From a virus: a DNA stretch of 55,648 nucleotides. A program made the position numbers and the translations under genes. This document shows positions 1 through 5,730 of this stretch, in pieces. The stretch covers positions 1-55,648 of the IMG/VR virus record IMGVR_UViG_3300012532_000003; one strand, written 5' to 3'. The notes beneath the pieces are model-generated. The model was not told the DNA's origin and did not search any database. It saw nothing but the letters and a program-made list of their open reading frames with translations. The first letter of the stretch is position 1; every line of letters begins with the position of its first letter.

Positions 1-147
1 ACCGATGCTTCCGAGAAGGCCGCTCGCGACGCTGGCGTGGCTGACATCAGCGTCATCGAGGTCGAGGCGATGACATGGGAAGAGTTCGAGCGACGGCTTG
101 AGATGCCGCCAGTACCCGAACTGGGGAGGGCACTAAGAATCCCGTAA
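1..147 (+). CDS. 3' end of an unidentified gene
   Basis: An open frame runs from the window edge to TAA at 145-147 and gives 48 residues, an acidic mixed sequence ending RALRIP. The start lies outside the window, so family assignment is not possible. It is followed after 27 bases by the zinc-finger gene and the DUF397 pair, so it is probably the first visible member of that operon. In actinomycetes DUF397 genes commonly follow an XRE-type regulator, but nothing in this fragment shows an HTH. Base composition is somewhat GC-richer than what follows. Confidence 0.55.
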   Translation, partial: TDASEKAARDAGVADISVIEVEAMTWEEFERRLEMPPVPELGRALRIP

Positions 148-174
148 AGGGCACCTATTCCAAGGAATGCTATC

Positions 175-321
175 TTGAAACCAACACCATGCCCTGTCTG
201 TGGTTGGCCGGACGGGTTTCACGACACTGAGGATCGGAACGGGCAACACCGTTCGCATGTTGTTCCGCGACATCTTGTGCGCCCAAGCAACAGCGCACTG
301 AGGAAGGACTGTTCAAAATGA
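175..321 (+). CDS. small zinc-finger-like protein
   Basis: A 48-residue frame starts at TTG 175, seven bases after AAGGAA (163-168), and ends in a TGA that overlaps the ATG of the DUF397 gene (ATGA). It contains CPVCGWPDGFHD near the N-terminus and later His residues and a Cys (HRSH, KDCSK), a plausible zinc-binding set. The coupling overlap and the Cys/His pattern argue that it is real despite its size. Function unknown; a small regulatory or nucleic-acid-binding protein is an inference. Confidence 0.6.
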   Translation: MKPTPCPVCGWPDGFHDTEDRNGQHRSHVVPRHLVRPSNSALRKDCSK

Positions 322-545
322 CCAAGTCACCAAAGCTTGACAGCCTCCTGAGTACCAACACCGGTTGGCATAAGAGCAGCCGGAGCGGGCCATACTCTGA
401 TAACTGCGTTGAGGTTGCGTTTCTACCGGAAGGCGTAGTTGCAGTACGCGACTCGAAAAACCCAACAGGACCCGCGTTGATTTACACCCAATCCGAATGG
501 GATGCCTTTATCCTTGGTGCCAAGGATGGAGAGTTCAACATCTGA
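318..545 (+). CDS. DUF397 domain protein
   Basis: 75 residues spanning a complete DUF397 domain: the N-terminal W-x-KSSRS motif, NCVEVA in the middle, VAVRDSKNPTGP, and a C-terminal W-x-x-FI segment. The domain is almost restricted to actinomycetes, where such proteins are usually encoded beside XRE-family regulators and are implicated in developmental and antibiotic regulation; the biochemical role is not settled. Start ATG 318 overlaps the preceding stop, and the stop overlaps the next ATG (ATGA at 543-546), so the two DUF397 genes are translationally coupled. In a phage it might modulate host regulator pairs; that is inference. Confidence 0.88.
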   Translation: MTKSPKLDSLLSTNTGWHKSSRSGPYSDNCVEVAFLPEGVVAVRDSKNPTGPALIYTQSEWDAFILGAKDGEFNI

Positions 546-784
546 TGGGTTACTGGCGAAAGTCTTCCTACAGCGGCGGCGCGGGTGACTGCGTTGAGGT
601 CTGGCGAAAGAGTTCTCGTTGTGAGTCGGGACTCTGTGTCGAAGTCACCACCTGCAACTGCGATGATCACACTGTTCTGGTACGTGACAGCAAGGACCCA
701 CACGGGCCGATTCTAAGCTTTGGTCTTTCCCAATGGAAAGCATTCACAGATGGCATCAAGAACGGCGAGTTCGACAGGAGGTAA
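544..784 (+). CDS. DUF397 domain protein with internal duplication
   Basis: 79 residues with the DUF397 pattern: YWRKSSYSGGAGDCVEV, VLVRDSKDPHGP and SQWKAFTDGIKNGEF. The N-terminal motif occurs twice in tandem: WRKSSYS...CVEV is followed at once by WRKSSRC...LCVEV, an internal duplication of about 16 residues that adds extra Cys residues. ATG 544 is chosen because it overlaps the upstream stop; an upstream in-frame ATG would overlap the first DUF397 by about 50 bases. It lies second in the pair and is followed by an AGGAGG that serves the next small gene. Confidence 0.85.
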
Positions 785-791
785 GAACGTC

Positions 792-896
792 ATGCGGAAG
801 TTGGCACTTGCAGTGCTCGGGCTCGGCGCCGTTGCCTTGCTTATATACAAAAACAAGGACCGGATCGCTCTGGCAGCCCACAGAAACAAGGAATAG
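792..896 (+). CDS. small single-pass membrane protein
   Basis: 34 residues from ATG 792 with a strong AGGAGG (776-781) about 10 bases upstream. Residues 3-19 are hydrophobic (LALAVLGLGAVALLIY) followed by a basic tail (KNKDR...HRNKE), typical of a single N-in membrane segment. Seven bases separate it from the second DUF397 gene, so it is likely in the same operon. No recognisable family. Confidence 0.55.
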   Translation: MRKLALAVLGLGAVALLIYKNKDRIALAAHRNKE

Positions 897-941
897 GCCA
901 GAAGGCTCTCGTCTAAAACCAAAGAGCAAGCGCCTGTTCCA

Positions 942-1034
942 GCTCTCGTCTAAACTTAGGAGTCAAAGGAAACGGTCTGTAAAACCGTCGCGTAATACTA
1001 CACTGTGGATAATCCGTGTCAGAACCTAAGAGCC
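942..1034 (+). pseudogene. tRNA-Tyr-like remnant (anticodon GTA)
   Basis: A good anticodon arm is present (ACGGT, loop CTGTAAA, ACCGT), preceded by a Tyr-type D-region (GGAGTCAAAGG). The 5' GCTCT (942-946) can pair with AGAGC (1029-1033). A canonical T-arm with TTCGAAT is missing; the segment where it should be carries GGATAATCC instead. I read this as a decayed or highly aberrant tRNA-Tyr. The upstream 13-base direct repeat GCTCTCGTCTAAA (905-917 and 942-954) suggests local duplication. Confidence 0.4.
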
Positions 1035-1055
1035 AGTATAGCGATTATCCACAAC

Positions 1056-1128
1056 GCCCCCATAGTTCAGCGGAAAGAACAGTGGACTTCTAATCCTCAG
1101 GTCACAGGTTCGAATCCTGTTGGGGGTA
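1056..1128 (+). tRNA. tRNA-Arg(TCT)
   Basis: Cloverleaf: acceptor GCCCCCA/TGGGGGT with a terminal G-U, D-arm around AGTTCAGCGG, anticodon arm GTGGA-CTTCTAA-TCCTC with one T-T mismatch, T-arm ACAGG-TTCGAAT-CCTGT. The anticodon TCT reads AGA. No CCA is encoded. It lies 16 bases before the tRNA-Ser. Confidence 0.93.
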
Positions 1129-1143
1129 CGCACTCTTATATCT

Positions 1144-1228
1144 GGAGAGGCCACCCGATTGGCGACGGGCGCAGTCTTGAAAACTGTTAGAGCGTGACGC
1201 TTTGGGGGTTCAACTCCCTCCCTCTCCG
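1144..1228 (+). tRNA. tRNA-Ser(TGA)
   Basis: Acceptor GGAGAGG/CCTCTCC, anticodon loop CTTGAAA (anticodon TGA, reads UCA), a long class II variable arm (TAGAGCGTGACGC region), and T-arm with loop TTCAACT. The long variable arm is as expected for a serine tRNA. No CCA is encoded. Confidence 0.93.
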
Positions 1229-1229
1229 C

Positions 1230-1325
1230 ATGAAGAAGTGTCTATTCATAGTGGTAGCTCTGCTCACGCAAACCATTCCGTATTTTGTCCACCACCTGTG
1301 GCACCACCAATCATTCATTTCATAG
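1230..1325 (+). CDS. possible 31-residue hydrophobic peptide
   Basis: ATG 1230 directly follows tRNA-Ser and opens a 31-residue frame with a hydrophobic N-terminus (KKCLFIVVALL) and a His-rich end. There is no good ribosome binding site because the upstream bases belong to the tRNA, so it may well be chance. The rest of 1326-1397 shows no gene. Confidence 0.2.
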   Translation: MKKCLFIVVALLTQTIPYFVHHLWHHQSFIS

Positions 1326-1397
1326 TACGGTAGCCCACTTGAGGATAATCCCGTTTAAACGTACGAAAGGTGTCCCAATAAGTACTACCAGGCCGTA

Positions 1398-1472
1398 CGG
1401 GTACTAGCTCAGTTTGGTTAGAGCGCTCGCTTTGGGAGCGAGAGGCCGGGCGTTCAAATCGCTCGTACCCGA
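1398..1472 (+). tRNA. tRNA-Pro(TGG)
   Basis: Acceptor CGGGTAC/GTACCCG, D-arm GCTCAGTTTGGTTAGAGC, anticodon arm CTCGC-TTTGGGA-GCGAG, T-loop TTCAAAT. The anticodon TGG reads CCA and can wobble. No CCA is encoded. A complete, regular cloverleaf. Confidence 0.95.
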
Positions 1473-1582
1473 CGTAGATTCCGTTCAGATGCAAGGTCTG
1501 ACAATAGCGGCACATTGGAAGAGATGTGCGAAAACTTAGGGAAAGTGGCAGCACGACGCCTGACCCTCGCGGAATCTACCTT

Positions 1583-1647
1583 GTCCCTATGACGTTCCTG
1601 GCGGAGCGCCCCGCCTGCAAAGCGGGTATTTATCAGGGGTTAGGGCC
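1583..1647 (+). tRNA. tRNA-Cys(GCA) lacking a normal T-arm
   Basis: The acceptor GTCCCTA/TTAGGGC pairs over 7 bp (one wobble). The D-arm CGTT-CCTGGCGG-AGCG and the anticodon arm CCCGC-CTGCAAA-GCGGG are good. Between the anticodon stem and the 3' acceptor strand there are only 13 bases (TATTTATCAGGGG), too few for a variable loop plus T-arm, so the molecule is about 64 nt. It is either a truncated non-canonical tRNA, a pseudogene or a tRNA-mimic. The GCA anticodon and U33 are intact. Confidence 0.6.
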
Positions 1648-1666
1648 TCGCGGAGAAAATTAAGCC

Positions 1667-1740
1667 GGTGTTGCGCGAGGGGGCTTGCCTTGGGACACCT
1701 GGCCAGGTAACCATCAGATAGGCTCAGCTCGCGCAACACC
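1667..1740 (+). ncRNA. candidate structured RNA closed by a 13-bp stem
   Basis: GGTGTTGCGCGAG (1667-1679) is perfectly complementary to CTCGCGCAACACC (1728-1740), enclosing a 48-base loop that itself holds the palindrome ACCTGGCCAGGT and a possible GCCT/AGGC pairing. There is no T-run, so it is not a typical terminator, and it does not fold as a tRNA. Its size (74 nt) and position inside the tRNA array upstream of the TROVE gene suggest a small RNA. Strand is assumed from the neighbours. Confidence 0.4.
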
Positions 1741-1810
1741 TCCCAGATTCATAATAACAAAGGTTGGATAATGTCTCTCTTATTGAATCAAAGCCAAAGG
1801 TCAAGGTAAA

Positions 1811-1885
1811 GCTCCCATAGCCCAACATGGCAGAGGCGCCTGACTTAAGATCAGGATAGTGTAGGTTCGAGTCCTACTGGGAGCA
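1811..1885 (+). tRNA. tRNA-Leu(TAA)
   Basis: Acceptor GCTCCCA/TGGGAGC, anticodon arm CCTGA-CTTAAGA-TCAGG, T-arm GTAGG-TTCGAGT-CCTAC. The anticodon TAA reads UUA. Unusually for a bacterial-type leucine tRNA the variable region is only five bases (ATAGT) rather than a long arm, so its charging identity is less certain than its structure. Confidence 0.88.
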
Positions 1886-1925
1886 CCCAGTGCCCGTTAA
1901 CCACATCTACTTCACTTAACGGCTT

Positions 1926-1999
1926 TCGGGCGTAGCTCAATTAGGCAGAGCCGATGATTGTTAATCATCTTGTTGTAGGTTCGAATCCTGCCGCTCGAG
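1926..1999 (+). tRNA. tRNA-Asn(GTT)
   Basis: Acceptor TCGGGCG/CGCTCGA (one G-U), D-arm GCTCAATTAGGCAGAGC, anticodon arm GATGA-TTGTTAA-TCATC, T-loop TTCGAAT. The anticodon GTT reads AAC and AAU. No CCA is encoded. GCGCGACAAA follows immediately, a string also found inside the twin hairpins near 5.1 kb. Confidence 0.94.
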
Positions 2000-2051
2000 C
2001 GCGACAAATGTGTATGTTGACTGGGATAAGACGTCTAACGAAAAGGAAATC

Positions 2052-2411
2052 ATGGGATTCAACGTAGCTGAAAACGACCTAACCGCTCTCGCCGACATCG
2101 AGGTCAGGAAAGAACTGTTAAAAAAAGTTCAAGATAGGCTTGTAGCCGAAAAGATGGCCATTGCTGATGCACTCGGTGAGGACACCTTTTCTGAAGGTGA
2201 AGTCATTACCTTCAAGAAGAAATTCCAAAAAGATGGAATATCGTATTCATTCGCAGCCATCAAGGCGGGCGGCAAGTGGTATGCGACCGGTAGCAACAGC
2301 ACCAGCATCAATAGCTGGGAAGAGCTGGTCACGTTCTTAGTCACCGGCAATATCCCTACAACATCCTTTACCAAGATGGTCCACGTCAACGAACAAGAGG
2401 AAGAAGCGTAG
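2052..2411 (+). CDS. hypothetical protein, 119 residues
   Basis: Start ATG 2052 is preferred over an upstream in-frame ATG at 2010 because AAAGGAAA lies about 5 bases before it and the upstream start lies at the tRNA-Asn edge. The protein has an N-terminal helical, charged half (ELLKKVQDRLVAEKMAIADAL) and a middle segment (ISYSFAAIKAGGKWYATG) that reads like an antiparallel beta unit. No signal peptide or membrane segment, acidic C-terminus (EQEEEA). Not recognised; it sits between tRNA-Asn and tRNA-Arg genes. Confidence 0.7.
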   Translation: MGFNVAENDLTALADIEVRKELLKKVQDRLVAEKMAIADALGEDTFSEGEVITFKKKFQKDGISYSFAAIKAGGKWYATGSNSTSINSWEELVTFLVTGNIPTTSFTKMVHVNEQEEEA

Positions 2412-2416
2412 GGTTA

Positions 2417-2449
2417 ACCCCCGTAGTTCAATGAACAAACAGAACAACA
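2417..2449 (+). repeat. imperfect duplicate of the 5' part of tRNA-Arg(CCT)
   Basis: About 33 bases beginning ACCCCCGTAGTTCAA and ending AGAACAACA repeat, with a few changes, the first 30 or so bases of the tRNA gene that starts at 2450. The copy carries acceptor and D-arm sequence only, so it cannot form a tRNA. It appears to be a partial tandem duplication. Confidence 0.7.
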
Positions 2450-2521
2450 ACCCCCGTAGTTCAACGGACAGAACAACACCCTCCTAAGGTGTCAGTCCCG
2501 GTTCGATTCCGGGCGGGGGTG
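2450..2521 (+). tRNA. tRNA-Arg(CCT)
   Basis: Acceptor ACCCCCG/CGGGGGT, anticodon arm ACACC-CTCCTAA-GGTGT, T-arm CCCGG-TTCGATT-CCGGG. The anticodon CCT reads AGG. Together with tRNA-Arg(TCT) it covers both AGR arginine codons, which are rare in high-GC actinomycete hosts. Confidence 0.94.
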
Positions 2522-2538
2522 CTCGACCACACATAGAA

Positions 2539-2934
2539 ATGGGACGAAACATAATGAGCTGGGTAGACACTGCGTATCACAGAGTTCGTTACCTTCGCGA
2601 GGCGACCGACGCTGCACACGGCACCGAAGAATGCTCCGGAACCGTGGACGGGATCTATTGTGAGAAATGCGCTCACCTCCAGGTCCGCTGGGAGAAGTTC
2701 TACCGAGACCTGCCGAGGTGGGTGCTGCTACTGTTTGTGGCGTTCATCAGTGTCCGACACCCGAGCTTAGCGCTCACACCTGAGGAGTGCAAGATCAAAA
2801 AGAAAATCTCATTCATCAAGCCAATGTTCTACTTAGCAGTGCTTGTTGTGATTGTCTGGATGGCATACCGGTCTGGAATCTGGCCTACGCTGAACAATCT
2901 TATCGGTAAAACCCTCGTTGGTGTGGCTCACTAG
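2539..2934 (+). CDS. putative membrane protein with Cys-rich N-terminal part
   Basis: 131 residues from ATG 2539 (an alternative is ATG 2554, MSWVDTAYH). The cytoplasmic-looking N-terminal half has C-x(7)-YCEKC, possibly metal-binding, followed by a hydrophobic stretch WVLLLFVAFISV and a second, longer one PMFYLAVLVVIVWMAY near the C-terminus. Both are long enough to span the membrane. Not recognised. It ends about 34 bases before the TTGACA box of the TROVE gene. Confidence 0.65.
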   Translation: MGRNIMSWVDTAYHRVRYLREATDAAHGTEECSGTVDGIYCEKCAHLQVRWEKFYRDLPRWVLLLFVAFISVRHPSLALTPEECKIKKKISFIKPMFYLAVLVVIVWMAYRSGIWPTLNNLIGKTLVGVAH

Positions 2935-2967
2935 GACAAAACGGACATATCTCCGACTGTCGAGCCG

Positions 2968-2996
2968 TTGACACAATCAAGATTAAGTGTTAAGCT
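2968..2996 (+). promoter_or_regulatory. promoter of the TROVE gene
   Basis: TTGACA (2968-2973), 17-base spacer, TAAGCT (2991-2996). The same -10 hexamer TAAGCT recurs with TTGACA upstream of the Sak4-like gene at 14.6 kb, which supports a shared vegetative sigma-factor-type promoter. The predicted start lies about 40 bases before the GTG start. Confidence 0.6.
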
Positions 2997-3044
2997 TTGG
3001 TGAACGGACACATTCATTTGAAAAAGTGAGTCGAGAGGATCAAA

Positions 3045-4649
3045 GTGTCAAATCCATACACGAGATTTCTAAGCACACCAGTTCCGCAGAGTGAACAAGA
3101 AGACCCACGCCAGGTAGCAAACAGCGCCGGTGGGTTCTCTTTTGTGATCGATGACAAAGCGAGACTGGAACGGTTCCTGATTCTTGGCACAGACGGCGGA
3201 ACATATTATATTAACGAGCGAGACCTCACGAAGCAGAACGTTGATTTCCTAGTTGACCTCATCAAGCGCAACGGAGAGCTAGTCCTTGAGACAGCTCATG
3301 ACATCTCCGTTGAGGGCCGTGCTTACCGTAACTCCGCAGCCATTTTTGTCATGGCCTTGCTTTTCAGGTATGCTTCTGACGAGGTAAAGTCCAAGGCAAA
3401 GGCTCTTTTTCCCAAGATTGTTCGCACATCTACTCATCTGTTCGAGTTCGCCAAATACATCGAGCTGATGGGTGGCTGGGGACGCGCGAAGCGTTCCGTC
3501 GTGGCGAGCTGGTACCTGAGCAAGACACCGGACAAGCTGGCTTACCAGGCGGTAAAGTACCGTCAGCGCGATGGCTGGACACACCGTGACCTGTTCCGGC
3601 TTTCACACCCAAAGGGTGTCAACCAGGAACTCGGCAACTTCATTCTCGGAAAAGAAGTTGGTCCTGGCGGTTTTCCAGGTATCATTTGTGGTTTTGCTAA
3701 TGCTCAGGCTTCGGAAAACGTTTATGACCTGATCCAAATCCTTAATGATTACCCTAACTTGCCTTGGGAAGCACTGCCAACTCAGTTCCATAAGGAACCA
3801 GATGTATGGCGAAAGCTTTTCTACAATGGCCAGATCACTGGTCAGGCGCTTGTGCGTAATATTACTCGTCTCGCTCGCATTGCTGCTTTTGATGACATGG
3901 TTTTCACTGCTGACTATGCTAGTAAGCTTGTTGACGAGGAAATGATCGCGCGTACACGCTTACACCCAACTAACTACCTAAACGCGCTCGTGGTTCACGA
4001 GGAAGGGCAGATAGCTCGCAATCGCTCCACATGGTGTTCTGGTAGTCGAGAGAGGAGCTGGACGACCGTACCAGCCATCAGAGACGCGCTCAACGAAGGG
4101 TTCCACCTGGCATTCAAGCACGTTGAACCAGCCAACAAGCGCACACTGTTGGCACTTGATGTGTCAGGATCAATGTCTTACCCCGCGATAGGCATTGACC
4201 TGTCGGCTGATCAGGTTGGCGCGGCAATGGCCATGACCGTGGCTCGGACCGAGCCGTACTACACCGTTATGGGGTTCTCGACAGAGTTCAAGGACCTGGG
4301 AATCTCGCCTGGTCAAAGCCTGAGCCAGGTACTCCAAAAAACCACCAATATGAACTTTGGCGGCACGGACTGCTCGTTGCCCATGGTTTGGGCGCATCGT
4401 AAAAGGATAGAAGTCGACACGTTCCTGGTCATTACGGACAATGAAACGTGGGCCGGAAGCATACACCCACACGTGGCACTCCGAAACTATCGACAGGCAA
4501 TGGGCATTGACGCACGGTTGGTTGTCGCTGGGGTGGCATCGAATGGTTTCACAATAGCTGACCCAACCGATGCGGGAATGCTCGATGTTGTGGGCTTTGA
4601 CTCTAACGTACCAAAGGTAATAGCCGATTTTTCGGCCGGAAGATTTTAA
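3045..4649 (+). CDS. rsr: TROVE domain protein (Ro60/Rsr homologue)
   Basis: 534 residues, close to the length of vertebrate Ro60 and bacterial Rsr. Residues about 20-330 form the alpha-helical TROVE repeat ring that in this family binds Y RNAs and misfolded or structured small RNAs. The C-terminal von Willebrand A fold has an intact MIDAS: DVSGSMS, a conserved Thr in GGTDCS, and ITDNET. GTG 3045 is chosen because AGAGGA lies six bases upstream. It has its own TTGACA/TAAGCT promoter and lies inside the tRNA array, between tRNA-Arg and a D-arm-less tRNA-Leu. In bacteria Rsr works with a Y RNA usually encoded nearby, and several hairpins here are candidate partners. Phage Ro proteins may protect or process tRNAs during infection; that role is inferred. 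Confidence 0.95.
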   Translation: MSNPYTRFLSTPVPQSEQEDPRQVANSAGGFSFVIDDKARLERFLILGTDGGTYYINERDLTKQNVDFLVDLIKRNGELVLETAHDISVEGRAYRNSAAIFVMALLFRYASDEVKSKAKALFPKIVRTSTHLFEFAKYIELMGGWGRAKRSVVASWYLSKTPDKLAYQAVKYRQRDGWTHRDLFRLSHPKGVNQELGNFILGKEVGPGGFPGIICGFANAQASENVYDLIQILNDYPNLPWEALPTQFHKEPDVWRKLFYNGQITGQALVRNITRLARIAAFDDMVFTADYASKLVDEEMIARTRLHPTNYLNALVVHEEGQIARNRSTWCSGSRERSWTTVPAIRDALNEGFHLAFKHVEPANKRTLLALDVSGSMSYPAIGIDLSADQVGAAMAMTVARTEPYYTVMGFSTEFKDLGISPGQSLSQVLQKTTNMNFGGTDCSLPMVWAHRKRIEVDTFLVITDNETWAGSIHPHVALRNYRQAMGIDARLVVAGVASNGFTIADPTDAGMLDVVGFDSNVPKVIADFSAGRF

Positions 4650-4738
4650 TGAAAAGCTCCAAGATGTCCACAGGAGGTCGCAGAGCAGACGTGCTCAATA
4701 TTCGGACAGTGGCGACATTGTTCGATGAAGACCAATAA
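4649..4738 (+). CDS. possible 29-residue peptide coupled to rsr
   Basis: ATG 4649 overlaps the TAA of the TROVE gene (TAATG) and opens a 29-residue frame (MKSSKMSTGGRRAD...FDEDQ) ending at 4738. The coupling overlap is the only argument for it. Downstream, 4739-4827 contains no gene but has the inverted repeat GCGGA/TCCGC and several short complementary runs. Confidence 0.35.
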   Translation: MKSSKMSTGGRRADVLNIRTVATLFDEDQ

Positions 4739-4827
4739 AGAGTTGCCAACACGCGGATAATCCATGGGTAGTCCGCTGAGGGCGCTAAAAGCTGAGTACA
4801 AAGCCCTAGGAGTACATCTTGGCCCTT

Positions 4828-4889
4828 GCCTCCGTATCCCAACCTGATTCAAGATCAGGAAGTTGTGCGTTCGAATCGCACCGGAGGTA
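4828..4889 (+). tRNA. tRNA-Leu(CAA)-like, D-arm absent
   Basis: Acceptor GCCTCCG/CGGAGGT, anticodon arm CCTGA-TTCAAGA-TCAGG and T-arm GTGCG-TTCGAAT-CGCAC are all perfect. Only eight bases (TATCCCAA) lie between the acceptor and the anticodon stem, so no D-arm can form and the whole RNA is 62 nt. The anticodon CAA would read UUG. The intact remaining arms argue against random decay. Alternatives are a functional minimal tRNA, a deletion pseudogene, or a tRNA-like RNA bound by the Ro protein encoded just upstream. Confidence 0.65.
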
Positions 4890-4939
4890 CGCTTGAACCA
4901 AAGATCGACTTTTTTCCATCCTACACACGTTCAAGCTTA

Positions 4940-5013
4940 GCCGGCGTAGCACAACCTGGAAGTGCATCTCACTTGTAATGAGAAGGTTAAGAGTTCGAAT
5001 CTCTTCGTCGGCT
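4940..5013 (+). tRNA. tRNA-Thr(TGT)
   Basis: Acceptor GCCGGCG/CGTCGGC, D-arm region TAGCACAACCTGGAAGTGCA, anticodon arm TCTCA-CTTGTAA-TGAGA, T-arm AAGAG-TTCGAAT-CTCTT. The anticodon TGT reads ACA. No CCA is encoded. Confidence 0.94.
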
Positions 5014-5073
5014 CTGACACCAACCAAGGACGAGTCCACATCTACATTTCCACGAGCGTTGGTGTCTCAAAGC

Positions 5074-5126
5074 TATCCTAAGCCAAACGTGTGCGCGACA
5101 AACCGATTAGCTGGCCGCTTAGGATA
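5074..5126 (+). ncRNA. twin RNA hairpin, copy 1
   Basis: TATCCTAAGC (5074-5083) pairs perfectly with GCTTAGGATA (5117-5126), closing a 33-base loop that contains GCGCGACAAACCGAT (5093-5107). Copy 2 follows after 20 bases with the same loop core. It does not fold as a tRNA and encodes no obvious peptide. Transcription direction is assumed from the neighbouring tRNAs. Confidence 0.45.
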
Positions 5127-5146
5127 ATTTTTGATAACAGAATATG

Positions 5147-5195
5147 ATCCTAGGCCAAATCTAGCGCGACAAACCGATATGCGACCGCTTAGGAT
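5147..5195 (+). ncRNA. twin RNA hairpin, copy 2
   Basis: ATCCTAGGC (5147-5155) pairs with GCTTAGGAT (5187-5195), with one G-U in place of the A-U of copy 1. The loop again holds GCGCGACAAACCGAT (5164-5178), while the flanking loop bases differ. A pairing-preserving change in the stem and an invariant loop core are what selection on an RNA structure would give. It ends three bases before tRNA-Ile. Confidence 0.45.
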
Positions 5196-5198
5196 AAT

Positions 5199-5272
5199 GC
5201 GCTTCGGCGGGCAGGTGGTCCGGGCCTGTCTTATAAACAGGTTTGAGTAGAGTTCGATTCTCTAGGGGCGCA
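5199..5272 (+). tRNA. tRNA-Ile(TAT)
   Basis: Acceptor GCGCTTC/GGGGCGC with two G-U pairs, anticodon arm CCTGT-CTTATAA-ACAGG, T-arm TAGAG-TTCGATT-CTCTA. The anticodon TAT would read AUA, a codon very rare in high-GC hosts. The 5' end lies three bases after the second twin hairpin. Confidence 0.9.
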
Positions 5273-5313
5273 CCTTGCACCACAGTTATGTCAGCGTAAG
5301 AAACGGAGAACAG

Positions 5314-5535
5314 ATGATCGTGCGCCACCTTGTGGATACGGTTCTGGCCCAGCCATGCCCACCAAATCAAATTTGCCAAGAAAAACCAAAACTGCCAGCA
5401 TTCAACTATCCGCTCATAGCAGCATGTGCCATTGTTGCGCTCGTGCTCATCAGCGCTTGGAAGCACTTGCCAAAAGGTGTGCTAGTCTTCGGTGCACTGA
5501 TGCTCGGAGCTATTTTTTATTACCTAGTTAGGTAG
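5314..5535 (+). CDS. small two-segment membrane protein
   Basis: 73 residues from ATG 5314, with GGAG eight bases upstream; a longer frame from 5275 would begin against the tRNA-Ile end. Two hydrophobic segments, PLIAACAIVALVLISAW and VLVFGALMLGAIFYYLV, are separated by a short basic loop (KHLPKG), giving a helical hairpin. N-terminal CPPNQIC may be exposed. Not recognised; small early membrane proteins are common in actinophages. Confidence 0.65.
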   Translation: MIVRHLVDTVLAQPCPPNQICQEKPKLPAFNYPLIAACAIVALVLISAWKHLPKGVLVFGALMLGAIFYYLVR

Positions 5536-5550
5536 GAAGGTCCGAAAAAC

Positions 5551-5640
5551 GTGAGTAAGATCGTAGAAAACTTCCTCGGAATTACAATTTTCCTCGGCAT
5601 ATTATTTGTATTACACTTCACATTCCACTGGCCTTGGTAA
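5551..5640 (+). CDS. 29-residue membrane peptide
   Basis: GTG 5551, with AGGAAGG about 10 bases upstream, opens a 29-residue frame with one hydrophobic segment (FLGITIFLGILFVLHFTF). It starts 16 bases after the preceding membrane protein and ends 13 bases before tRNA-Gln. Role unknown. Confidence 0.45.
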   Translation: MSKIVENFLGITIFLGILFVLHFTFHWPW

Positions 5641-5653
5641 AAATAGCAAAATT

Positions 5654-5725
5654 TGGCTCGTCGACTAATTGGCAGGTCCTCAGATTTTGGTTCTGATTGT
5701 CGAGGTTCGAGTCCTCGCGAGCCAG
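5654..5725 (+). tRNA. tRNA-Gln(TTG)
   Basis: Acceptor TGGCTCG/CGAGCCA, anticodon arm TCAGA-TTTTGGT-TCTGA, T-arm CGAGG-TTCGAGT-CCTCG. The anticodon TTG reads CAA. No CCA is encoded. Confidence 0.94.
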
Positions 5726-5730
5726 CGTAT

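Noticed and set aside
942-1034. tmRNA
   Set aside because: No tag-coding frame or tRNA-Ala-like end; better explained as a damaged tRNA-Tyr.
5147-5195. Twin hairpins as intrinsic terminators
   Set aside because: Only copy 1 is followed by a few T residues, and loops of 31-33 bases with a conserved core do not suit a terminator; one lies directly before tRNA-Ile.
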